A program made the position numbers and the translations under genes. Shown here one piece after another: positions 1 through 8,381 of a DNA stretch of 64,000 nt; positions within the stretch are counted from its first letter, which is position 1, and the number at the start of each line of letters is the position of its first letter. Under the pieces are notes generated by a model, which was given only the letters and a program-made list of their open reading frames with translations, was not told where the DNA came from and ran no database searches. Source of the stretch: Alishewanella metallidurans (lineage in GTDB: Bacteria > Pseudomonadota > Gammaproteobacteria > Enterobacterales > Alteromonadaceae). Where the stretch lies: the NCBI RefSeq assembly GCF_036983985.1, contig NZ_JALAHQ010000005.1, positions 93,144 to 157,143 of the forward strand, read 5' to 3'.

Positions 1-110
1 AGCACCTGTTTTACCTTAGCTTCAACATCATCAGCAAACTGACGTACTTGTGGTGGAATAGCATTACCAATTTGTTTGGCGATATCTTCAATTTTTTTCG
101 GGTCGATCAT
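1..110 (-). CDS. ubiK: UbiK ubiquinone biosynthesis accessory factor (partial, N-terminus only)
   Basis: The first 36 residues are visible and begin MIDPKKIEDIAKQIGNAIPP, the typical opening of the UbiK/YqiC (BMFP domain) family. In that family the short protein forms coiled-coil trimers and assists the cytosolic Ubi complex in aerobic ubiquinone synthesis. The ATG at 108-110 is preceded by a good AGGAG ribosome site at about 115-119. The gene runs off the left edge, so its C-terminal coiled coil is not seen. It is divergent from rep. Confidence 0.85.
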   Translation of the reverse strand, partial: MIDPKKIEDIAKQIGNAIPPQVRQFADDVEAKVKQV

Positions 111-160
111 GTCACTCTCCTGTGTCGCATCAGTTACTTGCGATGTTTTCTGCAACTATT

Positions 161-189
161 AGCCTTATTCTACAGGCCAGAACTATAAT
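161..189 (+). promoter_or_regulatory. Candidate rep promoter
   Basis: A perfect TATAAT lies at 184-189 in the 140-base divergent gap between ubiK and rep. No good -35 is present 17 bases upstream (about 161-166), so the assignment rests on the -10 alone. Transcription would start near 196. Confidence 0.35.
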
Positions 190-250
190 CGCGAATGATA
201 TTTAGCGGCAATTTTCGTTACAATGCCTACCTTGAGTTAAGGGTGAGTCA

Positions 251-2269
251 ATGAAGTTAAATCCGCAACAAAATGCTGCTGTTAAATTTATCTCTGGGCC
301 ATGCCTAGTGCTAGCTGGTGCTGGCAGTGGTAAAACACGGGTTATTATTAATAAAATTGCCTATTTAATTCAAGAGTGCGAGCTGCCCGCTAAATATATA
401 GCCGCAGTTACCTTTACTAATAAAGCGGCGCGTGAAATGCGGTCACGTATCAACCAACAGCTACCGAAATCAGCTACGCGCGGCCTAACTATTTCTACTT
501 TTCACACGTTAGGTTTAGAGATTTTAAAAAAGGAATATCGGCATATTGGCTATAAAGCCAATTTTACGCTGTTTGACGACCAAGACAGTATGGCACTGTT
601 AAAAGAGCTAAGCGAAAAGGATATTCAAGGCGACAAAGATTTACTGCGCGCACTGCAAAGTAAAATAAGTAATTGGAAAAATGAATTAACCCTGCCGGCC
701 AAGGCGCTGGCCGAAGCAACCGATGCACAAAGCATCAGCTTTGCTAATTATTATCAGCAATATACCCAGCAACTTAGTGCTTATAGCGCACTTGATTTTG
801 ATGATCTTATTTTAATGCCAACCTTATTGTTTCAGCATAATGAAGAGGTGCGCACTAAATGGCAGAAAAAAATTCAGTATCTATTGGTCGATGAATACCA
901 GGATACCAACACTAGCCAGTATCAATTAGTGAAATGGTTGGTGGGTGAGCGCCAGCGCTTTACGGTGGTAGGTGATGATGACCAGTCTATTTACTCTTGG
1001 CGCGGTGCGCGACCACAAAACTTAGCACTGTTAAAAACAGACTTTCCAAACTTGAATGTAATTAAACTAGAGCAAAACTACCGCTCGGCAGAACGCATTC
1101 TAAAGGCGGCGAATATTTTAATAGCCAATAACCCGCACGAATTTGAAAAGCAGTTATTTAGTGAAAACGGCTATGGTGTGCCGTTAAAAGTGTTGCCGTG
1201 CAAGCACGAAGAAGATGAGGCCGAAAAAGTAGTCGCCGAAATTATTTCGCATCGTTTTATTAATCGCAGCCAATACCGTGATTACGCCTTGTTATATCGT
1301 GGCAACCATCAGTCGCGGCTATTTGAAAAAGCCTTAATGACCAACCGGATACCTTATAAAATTTCAGGTGGCACTTCGTTTTTCTCTCGCAGTGAAATTA
1401 AAGATGTGATGGCTTATTTGCGCTTGGTGGTTAACCAAGATGACGACAATGCACTGCTGCGCATTATTAACGTGCCTCGGCGTGAAATTGGCGCAGCAAC
1501 ATTGCAGCATATTGGTAATTTAGCCAATGAAAAACAAATAAGTTTGTTTGCCGCGTGTTGCGACAGTGAATTGTCGATGCATCTTTCAGCGCGTTCGCAT
1601 AACGCGGTAACTCAGTTTGCTAAGTGGATAGCCAATATTGCTGATAACGTGCAGCGCGCTGAACCAGCAGAAGCGGTGCGTGACCTTATTCGGCAAAGCC
1701 ATTACGAAGCCTGGTTGTTTGAAACTAGCACTAGCCCTAAGGCTGCAGAAATGGCGTTGAAAAACGTTAATGAGCTGTATCGCTGGATTAGTGAAATGCT
1801 GCAAGGCAAAGACGATGAAGAACCCATGACCTTACCCGAGGTCGTTACCCGTTTAACACTGCGCGATATGATGGAGCGGCAAGAGCAAGAAGATAACGCC
1901 GACCAAGTGCAGCTGCTAACACTTCATGCGTCTAAAGGTTTAGAGTTTCCTTATGTATTTATGGTGGGTATGGAAGAGGGCATTTTGCCGCACCAAACCA
2001 GCATAGATGAAGATAATGTTGAAGAAGAGCGGCGTTTAGCCTACGTGGGCATAACTCGAGCGCAGCGCGAGCTTATTTTTACCTACGCCAAAGAGCGTCG
2101 TCAATTTGGTGAAACCATACGCCCAGAGCCAAGTCGGTTTTTATATGAGCTCCCACAAGATGATTTAGAGTGGCAAAAAGCTGCGCCGGTAAAAACCGCG
2201 GAGCAACAGCAACAATCGGGTTTAGCGCATATTGAACGCTTACGGCAGATGCTGAAAAACCATAGTTAA
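251..2269 (+). CDS. rep: ATP-dependent DNA helicase Rep
   Basis: This is a 672-residue superfamily 1A 3'-5' helicase, essentially the same length as E. coli Rep (673) and alignable to it throughout. Walker A (GAGSGKT) is at about residues 23-29. Other visible motifs are TFTNKAAREM (Ia), DEYQDTN (II), VVGDDDQSIYSWRGA (III), QNYRS (IV), TLHASKGLEFPYV (V) and YVGITRA (VI). Known role of the family: removing nucleoprotein roadblocks ahead of the replisome through contact with DnaB, and restart of stalled forks. UvrD and PcrA are paralogues, but the start and end sequences fit Rep best. It stands alone, with its stop 17 bases from the convergent GGDEF gene. Confidence 0.96.
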   Translation: MKLNPQQNAAVKFISGPCLVLAGAGSGKTRVIINKIAYLIQECELPAKYIAAVTFTNKAAREMRSRINQQLPKSATRGLTISTFHTLGLEILKKEYRHIGYKANFTLFDDQDSMALLKELSEKDIQGDKDLLRALQSKISNWKNELTLPAKALAEATDAQSISFANYYQQYTQQLSAYSALDFDDLILMPTLLFQHNEEVRTKWQKKIQYLLVDEYQDTNTSQYQLVKWLVGERQRFTVVGDDDQSIYSWRGARPQNLALLKTDFPNLNVIKLEQNYRSAERILKAANILIANNPHEFEKQLFSENGYGVPLKVLPCKHEEDEAEKVVAEIISHRFINRSQYRDYALLYRGNHQSRLFEKALMTNRIPYKISGGTSFFSRSEIKDVMAYLRLVVNQDDDNALLRIINVPRREIGAATLQHIGNLANEKQISLFAACCDSELSMHLSARSHNAVTQFAKWIANIADNVQRAEPAEAVRDLIRQSHYEAWLFETSTSPKAAEMALKNVNELYRWISEMLQGKDDEEPMTLPEVVTRLTLRDMMERQEQEDNADQVQLLTLHASKGLEFPYVFMVGMEEGILPHQTSIDEDNVEEERRLAYVGITRAQRELIFTYAKERRQFGETIRPEPSRFLYELPQDDLEWQKAAPVKTAEQQQQSGLAHIERLRQMLKNHS

Positions 2270-2286
2270 TGTAGCGGCTAATTGGT

Positions 2287-4149
2287 TTAAATGGTTTTTA
2301 ACGCCTGCAGCATTTGTTCGCGCATACTTTCGGTAAAAATAACGAAACGGTTACGGCCTAACGATTTCGCCTGATACATGGCGGCATCGGCATCGCGCAG
2401 CAGCGCTTCAGCCTTGGTGTGGTCATTCTGAAAGTAGGCTATACCGATGCTTGCACCAGAAAGCACTTCTTGGCCGTGCAGCAAGAAGGGTTCGCGTACT
2501 TTTTCGATAATACGCTCTGCAACATCTTCGGCATCGGCATCTACCAGTAAACTGGTTAACAGCACCACAAACTCATCACCGCCTAAACGTGCTACTAGGT
2601 CGTGTTCGCGCACGGCGCTAAGTAGGCGTTTGCTAACTTCGGCTAAAAAAGCATCGCCAACATGATGGCCAAGTGTGTCATTAATTAATTTGAAACGGTC
2701 TAAATCGATAAATAGTAACGCAGCATGCAGGTTGGGTTGGCGTTTACCCAGTGCAAATTGCTGCTTTAGCTGCTGTAAGAACATTTGTCGGTTAGCAAGG
2801 CCAGTGAGCGCATCGTGATTAGCTTCGTAAAATAGTTTTTGTTCAGCTTTTTTACGCTCTTCTACCTGCAGTCGCAGAAATAAATTGGTTTGTCTTAACT
2901 CTCTAGTGCTTTCGAACACCTTGCGTTCAAGCTCTTCTTGCTGGTGTTTTTGTTGCTCAGCGGCTAGCTTACGTTGAATGGCAACGGCAATGTTTTGCGA
3001 CACAAACTTAAGAATATTTAGCTCGTTTTCGGTATAGCTATAACTTGTATCATACGACTGCAGTGCAATAACACCGATAACTTTTTGTTCAATAATCAAG
3101 GGTGCGCCGAGCCAACTACTTGAGTTATAACCGGATTGGTTTGCCGGGCTGGAATCGCGATGAATTTCACCACTCTCTATTAGTTTATTAGCGGTGGAGC
3201 TGTCTATTAACTTTGCGTCGGCGCAGCGTATAACATATTCAGTAAAGCCGCGGCTAAGTGCGCGCTCTCGTGCTGATACGGAATACTGATCTAAATAAAA
3301 CGGAAAGGTTAGTTTACTATTGTCGGCGCTGAGTAGCGCAATATAGCAGTTTTCAGCAGGCATTAAACCCGATAATACCTTGTGCATAGCCTGATAAAAA
3401 CTACTCATATCACGGCTGCTCGCCGTTAATTCAGATATACGATATAGCGCAGCTTGCAGCTGTTCTGCGTTGGTGCGTTCTTTAATCTCTTTTTGTAACG
3501 ATGTGTTGATATTCTGCAGTTGCTTAGTGCGCTGGCGCACCGTGTCTTCCAATAGTTCGCGGCTTTTTACGCGGTCTAGCGCCGTAACGGTGTGTAGGCC
3601 AATGCTAAAGAATAAATCGATATCAGAGTCGGTATACAGTTGCTCTGCGTTATAAGACTGTATTGCCATAACTCCGATAACCTGATTGCCGCGACATAGT
3701 GGGATACCCAGCCAGTGCGCACATGGCGAACCAAGTGCTTGAATATGTCCTTGGGCAATAAGCTGGTTAAACTCGGTGGTACCACACAGTAAAGGTTTAC
3801 CCGTGCGGGCGACGTAACCGGTTAAGCCGCTAGCAAATGAGCTGGATGGCAACTGAGAGATGGTTAGCTGATCTTTTTCATCAGAAAAATACTGTGGCGA
3901 AAATTGCTGACTTTCTTGATCGTAAAATACAACATAGAAGTTTTCAGCGAGTAATAGCTCAGACACCATTTTATGAATAGCAGGATAAAACTCCCGCATA
4001 TCGCTAATAGTGCTAGCTAGTTCAGACAAACGTAACAGCGCACCCTGGGTAATGTACGCTTGCTTATAGCGCTGCGCTAATAGCGTTAGGCGGCGCAGCT
4101 TGTTTTGTGCTTGTCTGAGAATTTTGTTCAGCTTTGTTGATTCGTTCAA
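2287..4149 (-). CDS. GAF-GAF-GGDEF diguanylate cyclase
   Basis: This 620-residue cytoplasmic protein has an N-terminal helical segment, two GAF domains (about residues 40-195 and 235-390), a coiled coil (about 395-445) and a C-terminal GGDEF domain. The two GAF domains are clearly related; each opens with a similar segment (LRLSELAST... and YRISELTAS...), so one arose by internal duplication. The active site reads RLGGDEF and is intact. An RxxD inhibitory site (REHD) lies five residues before it, so cyclic-di-GMP synthesis with product inhibition is expected. There is no transmembrane segment, and the GAF ligand is unknown. It reads alone towards rep. Confidence 0.9.
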   Translation of the reverse strand: MNESTKLNKILRQAQNKLRRLTLLAQRYKQAYITQGALLRLSELASTISDMREFYPAIHKMVSELLLAENFYVVFYDQESQQFSPQYFSDEKDQLTISQLPSSSFASGLTGYVARTGKPLLCGTTEFNQLIAQGHIQALGSPCAHWLGIPLCRGNQVIGVMAIQSYNAEQLYTDSDIDLFFSIGLHTVTALDRVKSRELLEDTVRQRTKQLQNINTSLQKEIKERTNAEQLQAALYRISELTASSRDMSSFYQAMHKVLSGLMPAENCYIALLSADNSKLTFPFYLDQYSVSARERALSRGFTEYVIRCADAKLIDSSTANKLIESGEIHRDSSPANQSGYNSSSWLGAPLIIEQKVIGVIALQSYDTSYSYTENELNILKFVSQNIAVAIQRKLAAEQQKHQQEELERKVFESTRELRQTNLFLRLQVEERKKAEQKLFYEANHDALTGLANRQMFLQQLKQQFALGKRQPNLHAALLFIDLDRFKLINDTLGHHVGDAFLAEVSKRLLSAVREHDLVARLGGDEFVVLLTSLLVDADAEDVAERIIEKVREPFLLHGQEVLSGASIGIAYFQNDHTKAEALLRDADAAMYQAKSLGRNRFVIFTESMREQMLQALKTI

Positions 4150-4283
4150 CCCTGACTCTTGTTATTATTAATTGTCTAAATGACTTTTTTAGTTATGCAC
4201 ATTATGCACAATGTTTGACCACATGGAAGAGAAATTCACCAGCCTATTGTTTTTTGCATACGCTCGTTTAGGGCTAGTTGCCG

Positions 4284-4317
4284 GCAAAACAAAAAAGGCC
4301 ACATTTCTGCAGCCTTT
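4284..4317 (-). terminator. Rho-independent terminator of the cytochrome c5 gene
   Basis: Read on the minus strand, AAAGGCTGCA and TGTGGCCTTT form a ten-pair stem (two G-U pairs) closed by a GAAA tetraloop. A T-rich tract follows. It sits 26 bases after the cytochrome stop. Confidence 0.85.
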
Positions 4318-4342
4318 GTTATTTCTAATGGTAACGTCGTTG

Positions 4343-4738
4343 TTACACGCCTTCGGTCATAAACTTAATGGCCGCAGCAATTTCGTCATCGCTACAATCA
4401 GCACAGGCACCACGTGCAGGCATATTACGAATGCCTTCTATCGCGTGCTTTAGCAAGGTATCAAAACCTTGCTCTAACCGAGGTTTCCAAGCAGCATCAC
4501 CTTTTTTCGGTGCATCTAAAGCGCCCGTACCATGACAAGCAAAACATGCGTTTTGATACACTTTTTCACCACTGCGTGGGCCTGATGCACCCTCAGCTGC
4601 AGCTACTGCTGCGCCAGCTACATATACTTGACCGACAGGAGCCAGACGTTTGGCTAATGCTTTGTTGTCATTATCTGTACTGGCATTAATGCCGAAGGTG
4701 GTTAACAGCAAGGCAAGCACAAGGGTAATTTTGTTCAT
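4343..4738 (-). CDS. Cytochrome c5 family monohaem c-type cytochrome
   Basis: A signal peptide of about 20 residues (MNKITLVLALLLTTFGINAS) is followed by one CFACH haem site at about residues 69-73. Downstream, NMPARGACADCSDDE supplies the distal Met ligand and the two cysteines that form the disulphide typical of cytochrome c5. At 131 residues it fits a periplasmic electron carrier feeding a terminal oxidase, as in Azotobacter and Shewanella relatives. It is monocistronic, with an AGGAA ribosome site, its own terminator and a candidate promoter. It reads away from polA. Confidence 0.9.
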   Translation of the reverse strand: MNKITLVLALLLTTFGINASTDNDNKALAKRLAPVGQVYVAGAAVAAAEGASGPRSGEKVYQNACFACHGTGALDAPKKGDAAWKPRLEQGFDTLLKHAIEGIRNMPARGACADCSDDEIAAAIKFMTEGV

Positions 4739-4779
4739 GTTATAAGTTCCTGTGGTAAAATCCGCACAAAGTTCGCAGC

Positions 4780-4808
4780 ATTATAGCCTCCAAGCGGTGG
4801 CAAGGGAA
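4780..4808 (-). promoter_or_regulatory. Candidate promoter of the cytochrome c5 gene
   Basis: On the minus strand there is a perfect TATAAT (4785 down to 4780) with TTCCCT 17 bases upstream (4808-4803). The -35 is weak. Start would be near 4773, giving a leader of about 35 bases. Confidence 0.45.
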
Positions 4809-5015
4809 AGTGCTAAAATAGTACAAATTAAGCTGCATAAGCGGTTAAGGCTGCGCCAATACTGCTATATGCTTTTATGGTTAGTTATATGCATTTTTTA
4901 AAGCTAAATTATTTAAAGGTTTTGCTTTGCATCGCTGCCCGTTATGATAGTCTACGTGCTCGCTTAGTTATCGCGCTGATAAATTATCACTGGCGTAGGT
5001 AGGCAGCTAAAAGCG

Positions 5016-5024
5016 TTTTCCACA
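5016..5024 (+). promoter_or_regulatory. DnaA-box-like site (upstream of polA)
   Basis: TTTTCCACA matches the relaxed DnaA box TTWTNCACA. It is the first of three same-strand matches in the 520-base gap between the cytochrome c5 gene and polA. The rest of this gap is AT-rich and I find no convincing gene in it. Confidence 0.5.
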
Positions 5025-5147
5025 AAACAAAAATATAATAATAATAAGATGGGCTTTGCGGTACACCCCCTCTTTTTTCATGCAAAACAAAGACTTAAAA
5101 AATCATTAACTGTCACTTTATTTGAAGTAGCAGATCATTTCTATTTG

Positions 5148-5168
5148 TTTTTCACAAAGTTATCCACA
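5148..5168 (+). promoter_or_regulatory. Tandem DnaA boxes upstream of polA
   Basis: TTTTTCACA (5148-5156) is followed after three bases by a perfect consensus box TTATCCACA (5160-5168), both in the same orientation. They lie about 92 bases before the polA start, where the promoter or leader should be. DnaA binding upstream of polA is known in E. coli as a stimulatory input. Here the function is inferred from the matches only. Confidence 0.6.
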
Positions 5169-5259
5169 GCTTGTGAACCGATAATTGTATCTGTGTCTAT
5201 GGCCGTGGGCAGGGTGCTGTGGCATGCTATAGCTTTATTTAAGCAGGACATTATTACTC

Positions 5260-8046
5260 ATGGCTTCTCTCTCTAGCGCACCGCTAATTTTGGTTGATGG
5301 CTCATCTTATTTGTTTCGTGCCTATCATTCGCCGCCACATTTAACGAATTCGCGTGGTGAAGCAACTGGCGCTATTTATGGCGTAGTAAATATGCTGAAA
5401 AGCCTATTGCGTCAATATCAACCAAGCCTGATGGCGGTGGTATTTGATGCGAAGGGACCAACCTTTCGTAACGAAATGTATAGCGAATATAAAGCCAATC
5501 GTCCGCCGATGCCGGATGATCTGCGTAGCCAAATAGCGCCGCTGCATCGTATTATTGAGGCGATGGGCTTGCCACTTATATGTATCAGCGGCGTAGAAGC
5601 TGACGATGTCATAGGCACGCTGGCACGTCAGGCTAGTCGCGAAGGCCGTAATACACTGATCTCTACTGGCGATAAAGATATGGCGCAGCTAGTAGATGAA
5701 CATGTTACGTTAATTAATACGATGACCAATACCTTGCTAGACCCTCAGGGAGTAGTCGACAAATTTGGTGTTGGCCCTGAATTGATCATCGATTACTTAG
5801 CATTAATGGGCGATAAATCTGACAATATACCTGGCTTGCCGGGAGTGGGTGAAAAAACCGCCGCCGCGTTATTGCAAGGCATGGGCTCTATAGAACAAAT
5901 TTATCAACAGCTTGATAAGGTTGCCAGTTTAAGTTTTCGCGGAGCTAAAACGATGGCGGCGAAATTAGAAGAGTTTCGCGAGCAGCTAACGCTGTCATAT
6001 CAGTTGGCAACCATAAAAACCGATGTAGAGCTTTCTTGCCAGCTTGCTGATTTAATGATTAAAGCACCTGATAATGTTCAGCTTGCTGAACTGTTTAAAG
6101 AATGTGAGTTTCGACGTTGGCTCAGTGAGGTATTAGATGCCGACAATGAAACGGTAATTAAGCCTGCAGCAAAAGCAGCGCAATTAGATATGCTAGACAG
6201 TGACGATACTGTTGAAATTCAGCCAGATTTAAACAATAACCATTATATTACGGTGCTAGATAAAGCAGCATTTAGCAGTATGTTAGAGCAAATTACTAAC
6301 AGTGAACTCACCGCTTTTGATACTGAAACAACTAGCTTAGATTATATGCAGGCCGAATTGGTTGGCTTATCCATGTCTATCGCCGCGGGTTCCGCTTGGT
6401 ATGTGCCAGTGGCTCACGATTATATTGGTGCACCCGAGCAGTTAAATCGAGATTGGGTGTTACAGCAGTTAACGCCATGGCTTGAGGATGACAGCAAGGC
6501 GAAAGTGGGGCAAAACCTTAAGTACGATCAAAGTATATTGGCGCGTTATAAGGTCACGCTGGCAGGTATTCGTTTTGATACCATGCTTGAATCATACGTA
6601 CTTAACTCGGTTGCTGCACGGCATGATATGGATAGCTTAGCGCTAAAATATTTAGGCCGTAAAACGGTAAGCTTTGTTGATATTGCCGGTAAAGGTGCCA
6701 AGCAACTAACGTTTAATCAAATAGAACTAGAAAAAGCCGCACAATATGCGGCAGAAGATGCCGATATTACCTTACAACTGCACCAAGCATTATGGCCGCA
6801 GTTACAGCAACACGATGGTTTGGTGTCGGTATTGCGTAATATTGAAATACCCTTGGTGGATATTTTATCGCGTATTGAGCGCTATGGCGTACTCATTGAT
6901 AGCAAACTCTTACTTAAACAAAGTGAGCAGTTAGCTGTGCGTATTGCTGAACTAGAACAGTTAGCCTATGAGCAAGCGGGTAAGCAGTTTAACCTAGCGT
7001 CACCCAAGCAGCTGCAGGAAATTCTTTTTGAACAAATGACGTTGCCAGTATTAAAGAAAACGCCAACTGGTGCGCCCTCTACCGCTGAAGAGGTGTTAGC
7101 TGAGCTGGCGCTTGAGTATGAATTTCCTAAGTTAATTACAGAGCATCGTGGCTTAACCAAGCTTAAATCGACCTACACCGACAAGCTACCTAAAATGCAA
7201 AATGCGGCAACAGGCCGTGTGCATACGTCGTATCATCAAGCGGTTGCTGCAACCGGTCGGTTAAGCTCAACAGATCCTAATTTACAGAATATTCCTATCC
7301 GTACCGAAGAAGGGCGGCGTATTCGCCAAGCTTTTATCGCGCCTGCCGGTAAAAAAATTGTCGCTGTCGATTATTCACAAATAGAGCTGCGTATTATGGC
7401 GCATTTGTCACAAGATAAAGCCTTGTTATATGCGTTTGCTCATGGCCAGGATATTCACCGTGCTACAGCCGCGGAAGTATTTGGTGTCAGCCTAAGTGAG
7501 GTTACGTCAGATCAGCGGCGCAGCGCCAAAGCGGTAAACTTTGGCCTTATTTATGGTATGTCGGCCTTTGGTTTGGCAAAACAATTGGGCGTTAGCCGTA
7601 ACGAAGCTCAGCAATATGTAGATCGTTATTTTGAACGTTTCCCTGGCGTATTAAGTTATATGGAACGCACCCGCCAACAGGCACACGAGCAAGGTTATGT
7701 CGAAACCTTATTTGGTCGACGTTTGTATTTGCCAGAAATTAACGCGCAAAATATGATGCGGCGCAAAGGCGCAGAGCGAGCCGCAATTAATGCGCCAATG
7801 CAGGGCACTGCCGCAGATATAATAAAAAAAGCCATGATAGTAGTAGACGCTTGGTTGCAGCAACAAACCACGCCAGTGGCTACGATGATTATGCAAGTAC
7901 ACGATGAATTAGTGTTTGAAGTTGACGCTGATAAGGTTGAGCAGGTAAAGGCGCAGCTAGTTGAGCTGATGGCTAAGGCTGCGCATTTAGACGTGCCGTT
8001 GTTAGCTGAAGCGGGGGATGGTGATAATTGGGATCAAGCGCATTAA
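5260..8046 (+). CDS. polA: DNA polymerase I
   Basis: At 928 residues it is the same length as E. coli Pol I. The N-terminal 5'-3' exonuclease/flap domain (about 1-290) has the metal-binding acidic motifs, for example GVEADDVIG and GDKSDNIPG. The middle 3'-5' exonuclease domain keeps the proofreading DxE (D354, E356 in FDTETTSLD), so editing should be active, unlike Taq-type enzymes. The polymerase domain has motif A (VDYSQIELR, D704), motif B (RRSAKAVNFGLIYG) and motif C (QVHDE, D882). It acts in Okazaki-fragment maturation and repair synthesis. The ATG at 5260 has AGGA at 5245-5248. A terminator follows at 8119. Confidence 0.97.
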   Translation: MASLSSAPLILVDGSSYLFRAYHSPPHLTNSRGEATGAIYGVVNMLKSLLRQYQPSLMAVVFDAKGPTFRNEMYSEYKANRPPMPDDLRSQIAPLHRIIEAMGLPLICISGVEADDVIGTLARQASREGRNTLISTGDKDMAQLVDEHVTLINTMTNTLLDPQGVVDKFGVGPELIIDYLALMGDKSDNIPGLPGVGEKTAAALLQGMGSIEQIYQQLDKVASLSFRGAKTMAAKLEEFREQLTLSYQLATIKTDVELSCQLADLMIKAPDNVQLAELFKECEFRRWLSEVLDADNETVIKPAAKAAQLDMLDSDDTVEIQPDLNNNHYITVLDKAAFSSMLEQITNSELTAFDTETTSLDYMQAELVGLSMSIAAGSAWYVPVAHDYIGAPEQLNRDWVLQQLTPWLEDDSKAKVGQNLKYDQSILARYKVTLAGIRFDTMLESYVLNSVAARHDMDSLALKYLGRKTVSFVDIAGKGAKQLTFNQIELEKAAQYAAEDADITLQLHQALWPQLQQHDGLVSVLRNIEIPLVDILSRIERYGVLIDSKLLLKQSEQLAVRIAELEQLAYEQAGKQFNLASPKQLQEILFEQMTLPVLKKTPTGAPSTAEEVLAELALEYEFPKLITEHRGLTKLKSTYTDKLPKMQNAATGRVHTSYHQAVAATGRLSSTDPNLQNIPIRTEEGRRIRQAFIAPAGKKIVAVDYSQIELRIMAHLSQDKALLYAFAHGQDIHRATAAEVFGVSLSEVTSDQRRSAKAVNFGLIYGMSAFGLAKQLGVSRNEAQQYVDRYFERFPGVLSYMERTRQQAHEQGYVETLFGRRLYLPEINAQNMMRRKGAERAAINAPMQGTAADIIKKAMIVVDAWLQQQTTPVATMIMQVHDELVFEVDADKVEQVKAQLVELMAKAAHLDVPLLAEAGDGDNWDQAH

Positions 8047-8118
8047 TTTTTTTGAACTAAATAATATTGCTCGAGTCATAAGTTATAGCAAGATTATTTA
8101 TCTCTCCTGTGTCCATCT

Positions 8119-8149
8119 TAACCCCGTCGTTTGATGGGGGTTTTTTTTT
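8119..8149 (+). terminator. polA terminator
   Basis: AACCCCGTC and GATGGGGG pair around a GTTT loop and are followed by nine T residues. It ends polA transcription before the small-RNA candidate that follows. Confidence 0.85.
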
Positions 8150-8249
8150 GCTTAAAATTACCGCACACGATTCGTGATTAGAAACCTCAGCACTGTCAGT
8201 TGATACACTAGTTGAAAACTAATAGCGCATTTAAATTTAGAGTAAATAC

Positions 8250-8277
8250 TTTAAACGCTAAAAGAATGCTGTATACT
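8250..8277 (+). promoter_or_regulatory. Candidate promoter of the polA-engB small RNA
   Basis: TTTAAA (8250-8255) and TATACT (8272-8277) are separated by 16 bases and lie about seven bases before the first hairpin of the small-RNA candidate. The -10 is good (five of six) and the -35 is moderate (four of six). Confidence 0.55.
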
Positions 8278-8283
8278 AGACGC

Positions 8284-8370
8284 GTCTTAGATATAAGACA
8301 CCCTGTTGATTTGAAATTATAGCTTCTCCCCCGTTTGCTATAACCGACACCTTCGAGTGTCGGTTTTTTT
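8284..8370 (+). ncRNA. Candidate trans-acting small RNA in the polA-engB gap
   Basis: About 87 bases with three consecutive hairpins lie between a promoter-like element and a T tract. Hairpin 1 is GTCTTA-GATA-TAAGAC (8284-8299). Hairpin 2 is a perfect seven-pair stem TTATAGC/GCTATAA (8317-8343) holding a 13-base pyrimidine-rich loop with CTCCCCC, well suited to pair with Shine-Dalgarno sequences. Hairpin 3 is the terminator. I see no open reading frame. The position is that of Spot 42 in E. coli and of ErsA in Pseudomonas, but the sequence does not look like Spot 42. Homology to either is unproven. The locus and architecture are the evidence, and the exact 5' end is inferred. Confidence 0.7.
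8343..8370 (+). terminator. Terminator of the polA-engB small RNA
   Basis: ACCGACAC and GTGTCGGT form a perfect eight-pair stem around CTTCGA and are followed by T residues to 8370. It lies 12 bases from the convergent engB stop. On the minus strand it lacks an equally good T tract. Confidence 0.88.
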
Positions 8371-8381
8371 ATGCCTTAACC

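Noticed and set aside
4211..4453. 80-residue plus-strand frame between the GGDEF gene and the cytochrome c5 gene
   Set aside because: It runs through the terminator and into the antisense of the cytochrome gene and shows no family likeness.
5049..5276. 75-residue reading frame directly upstream of polA
   Set aside because: It overlaps the polA start, covers the DnaA boxes, has no recognisable family or ribosome site, and its composition looks non-coding.
8284..8370. Identification of the polA-engB RNA as Spot 42 itself
   Set aside because: Only the locus matches. The hairpins and loops differ from the E. coli Spot 42 sequence that I remember, so I leave it unnamed.
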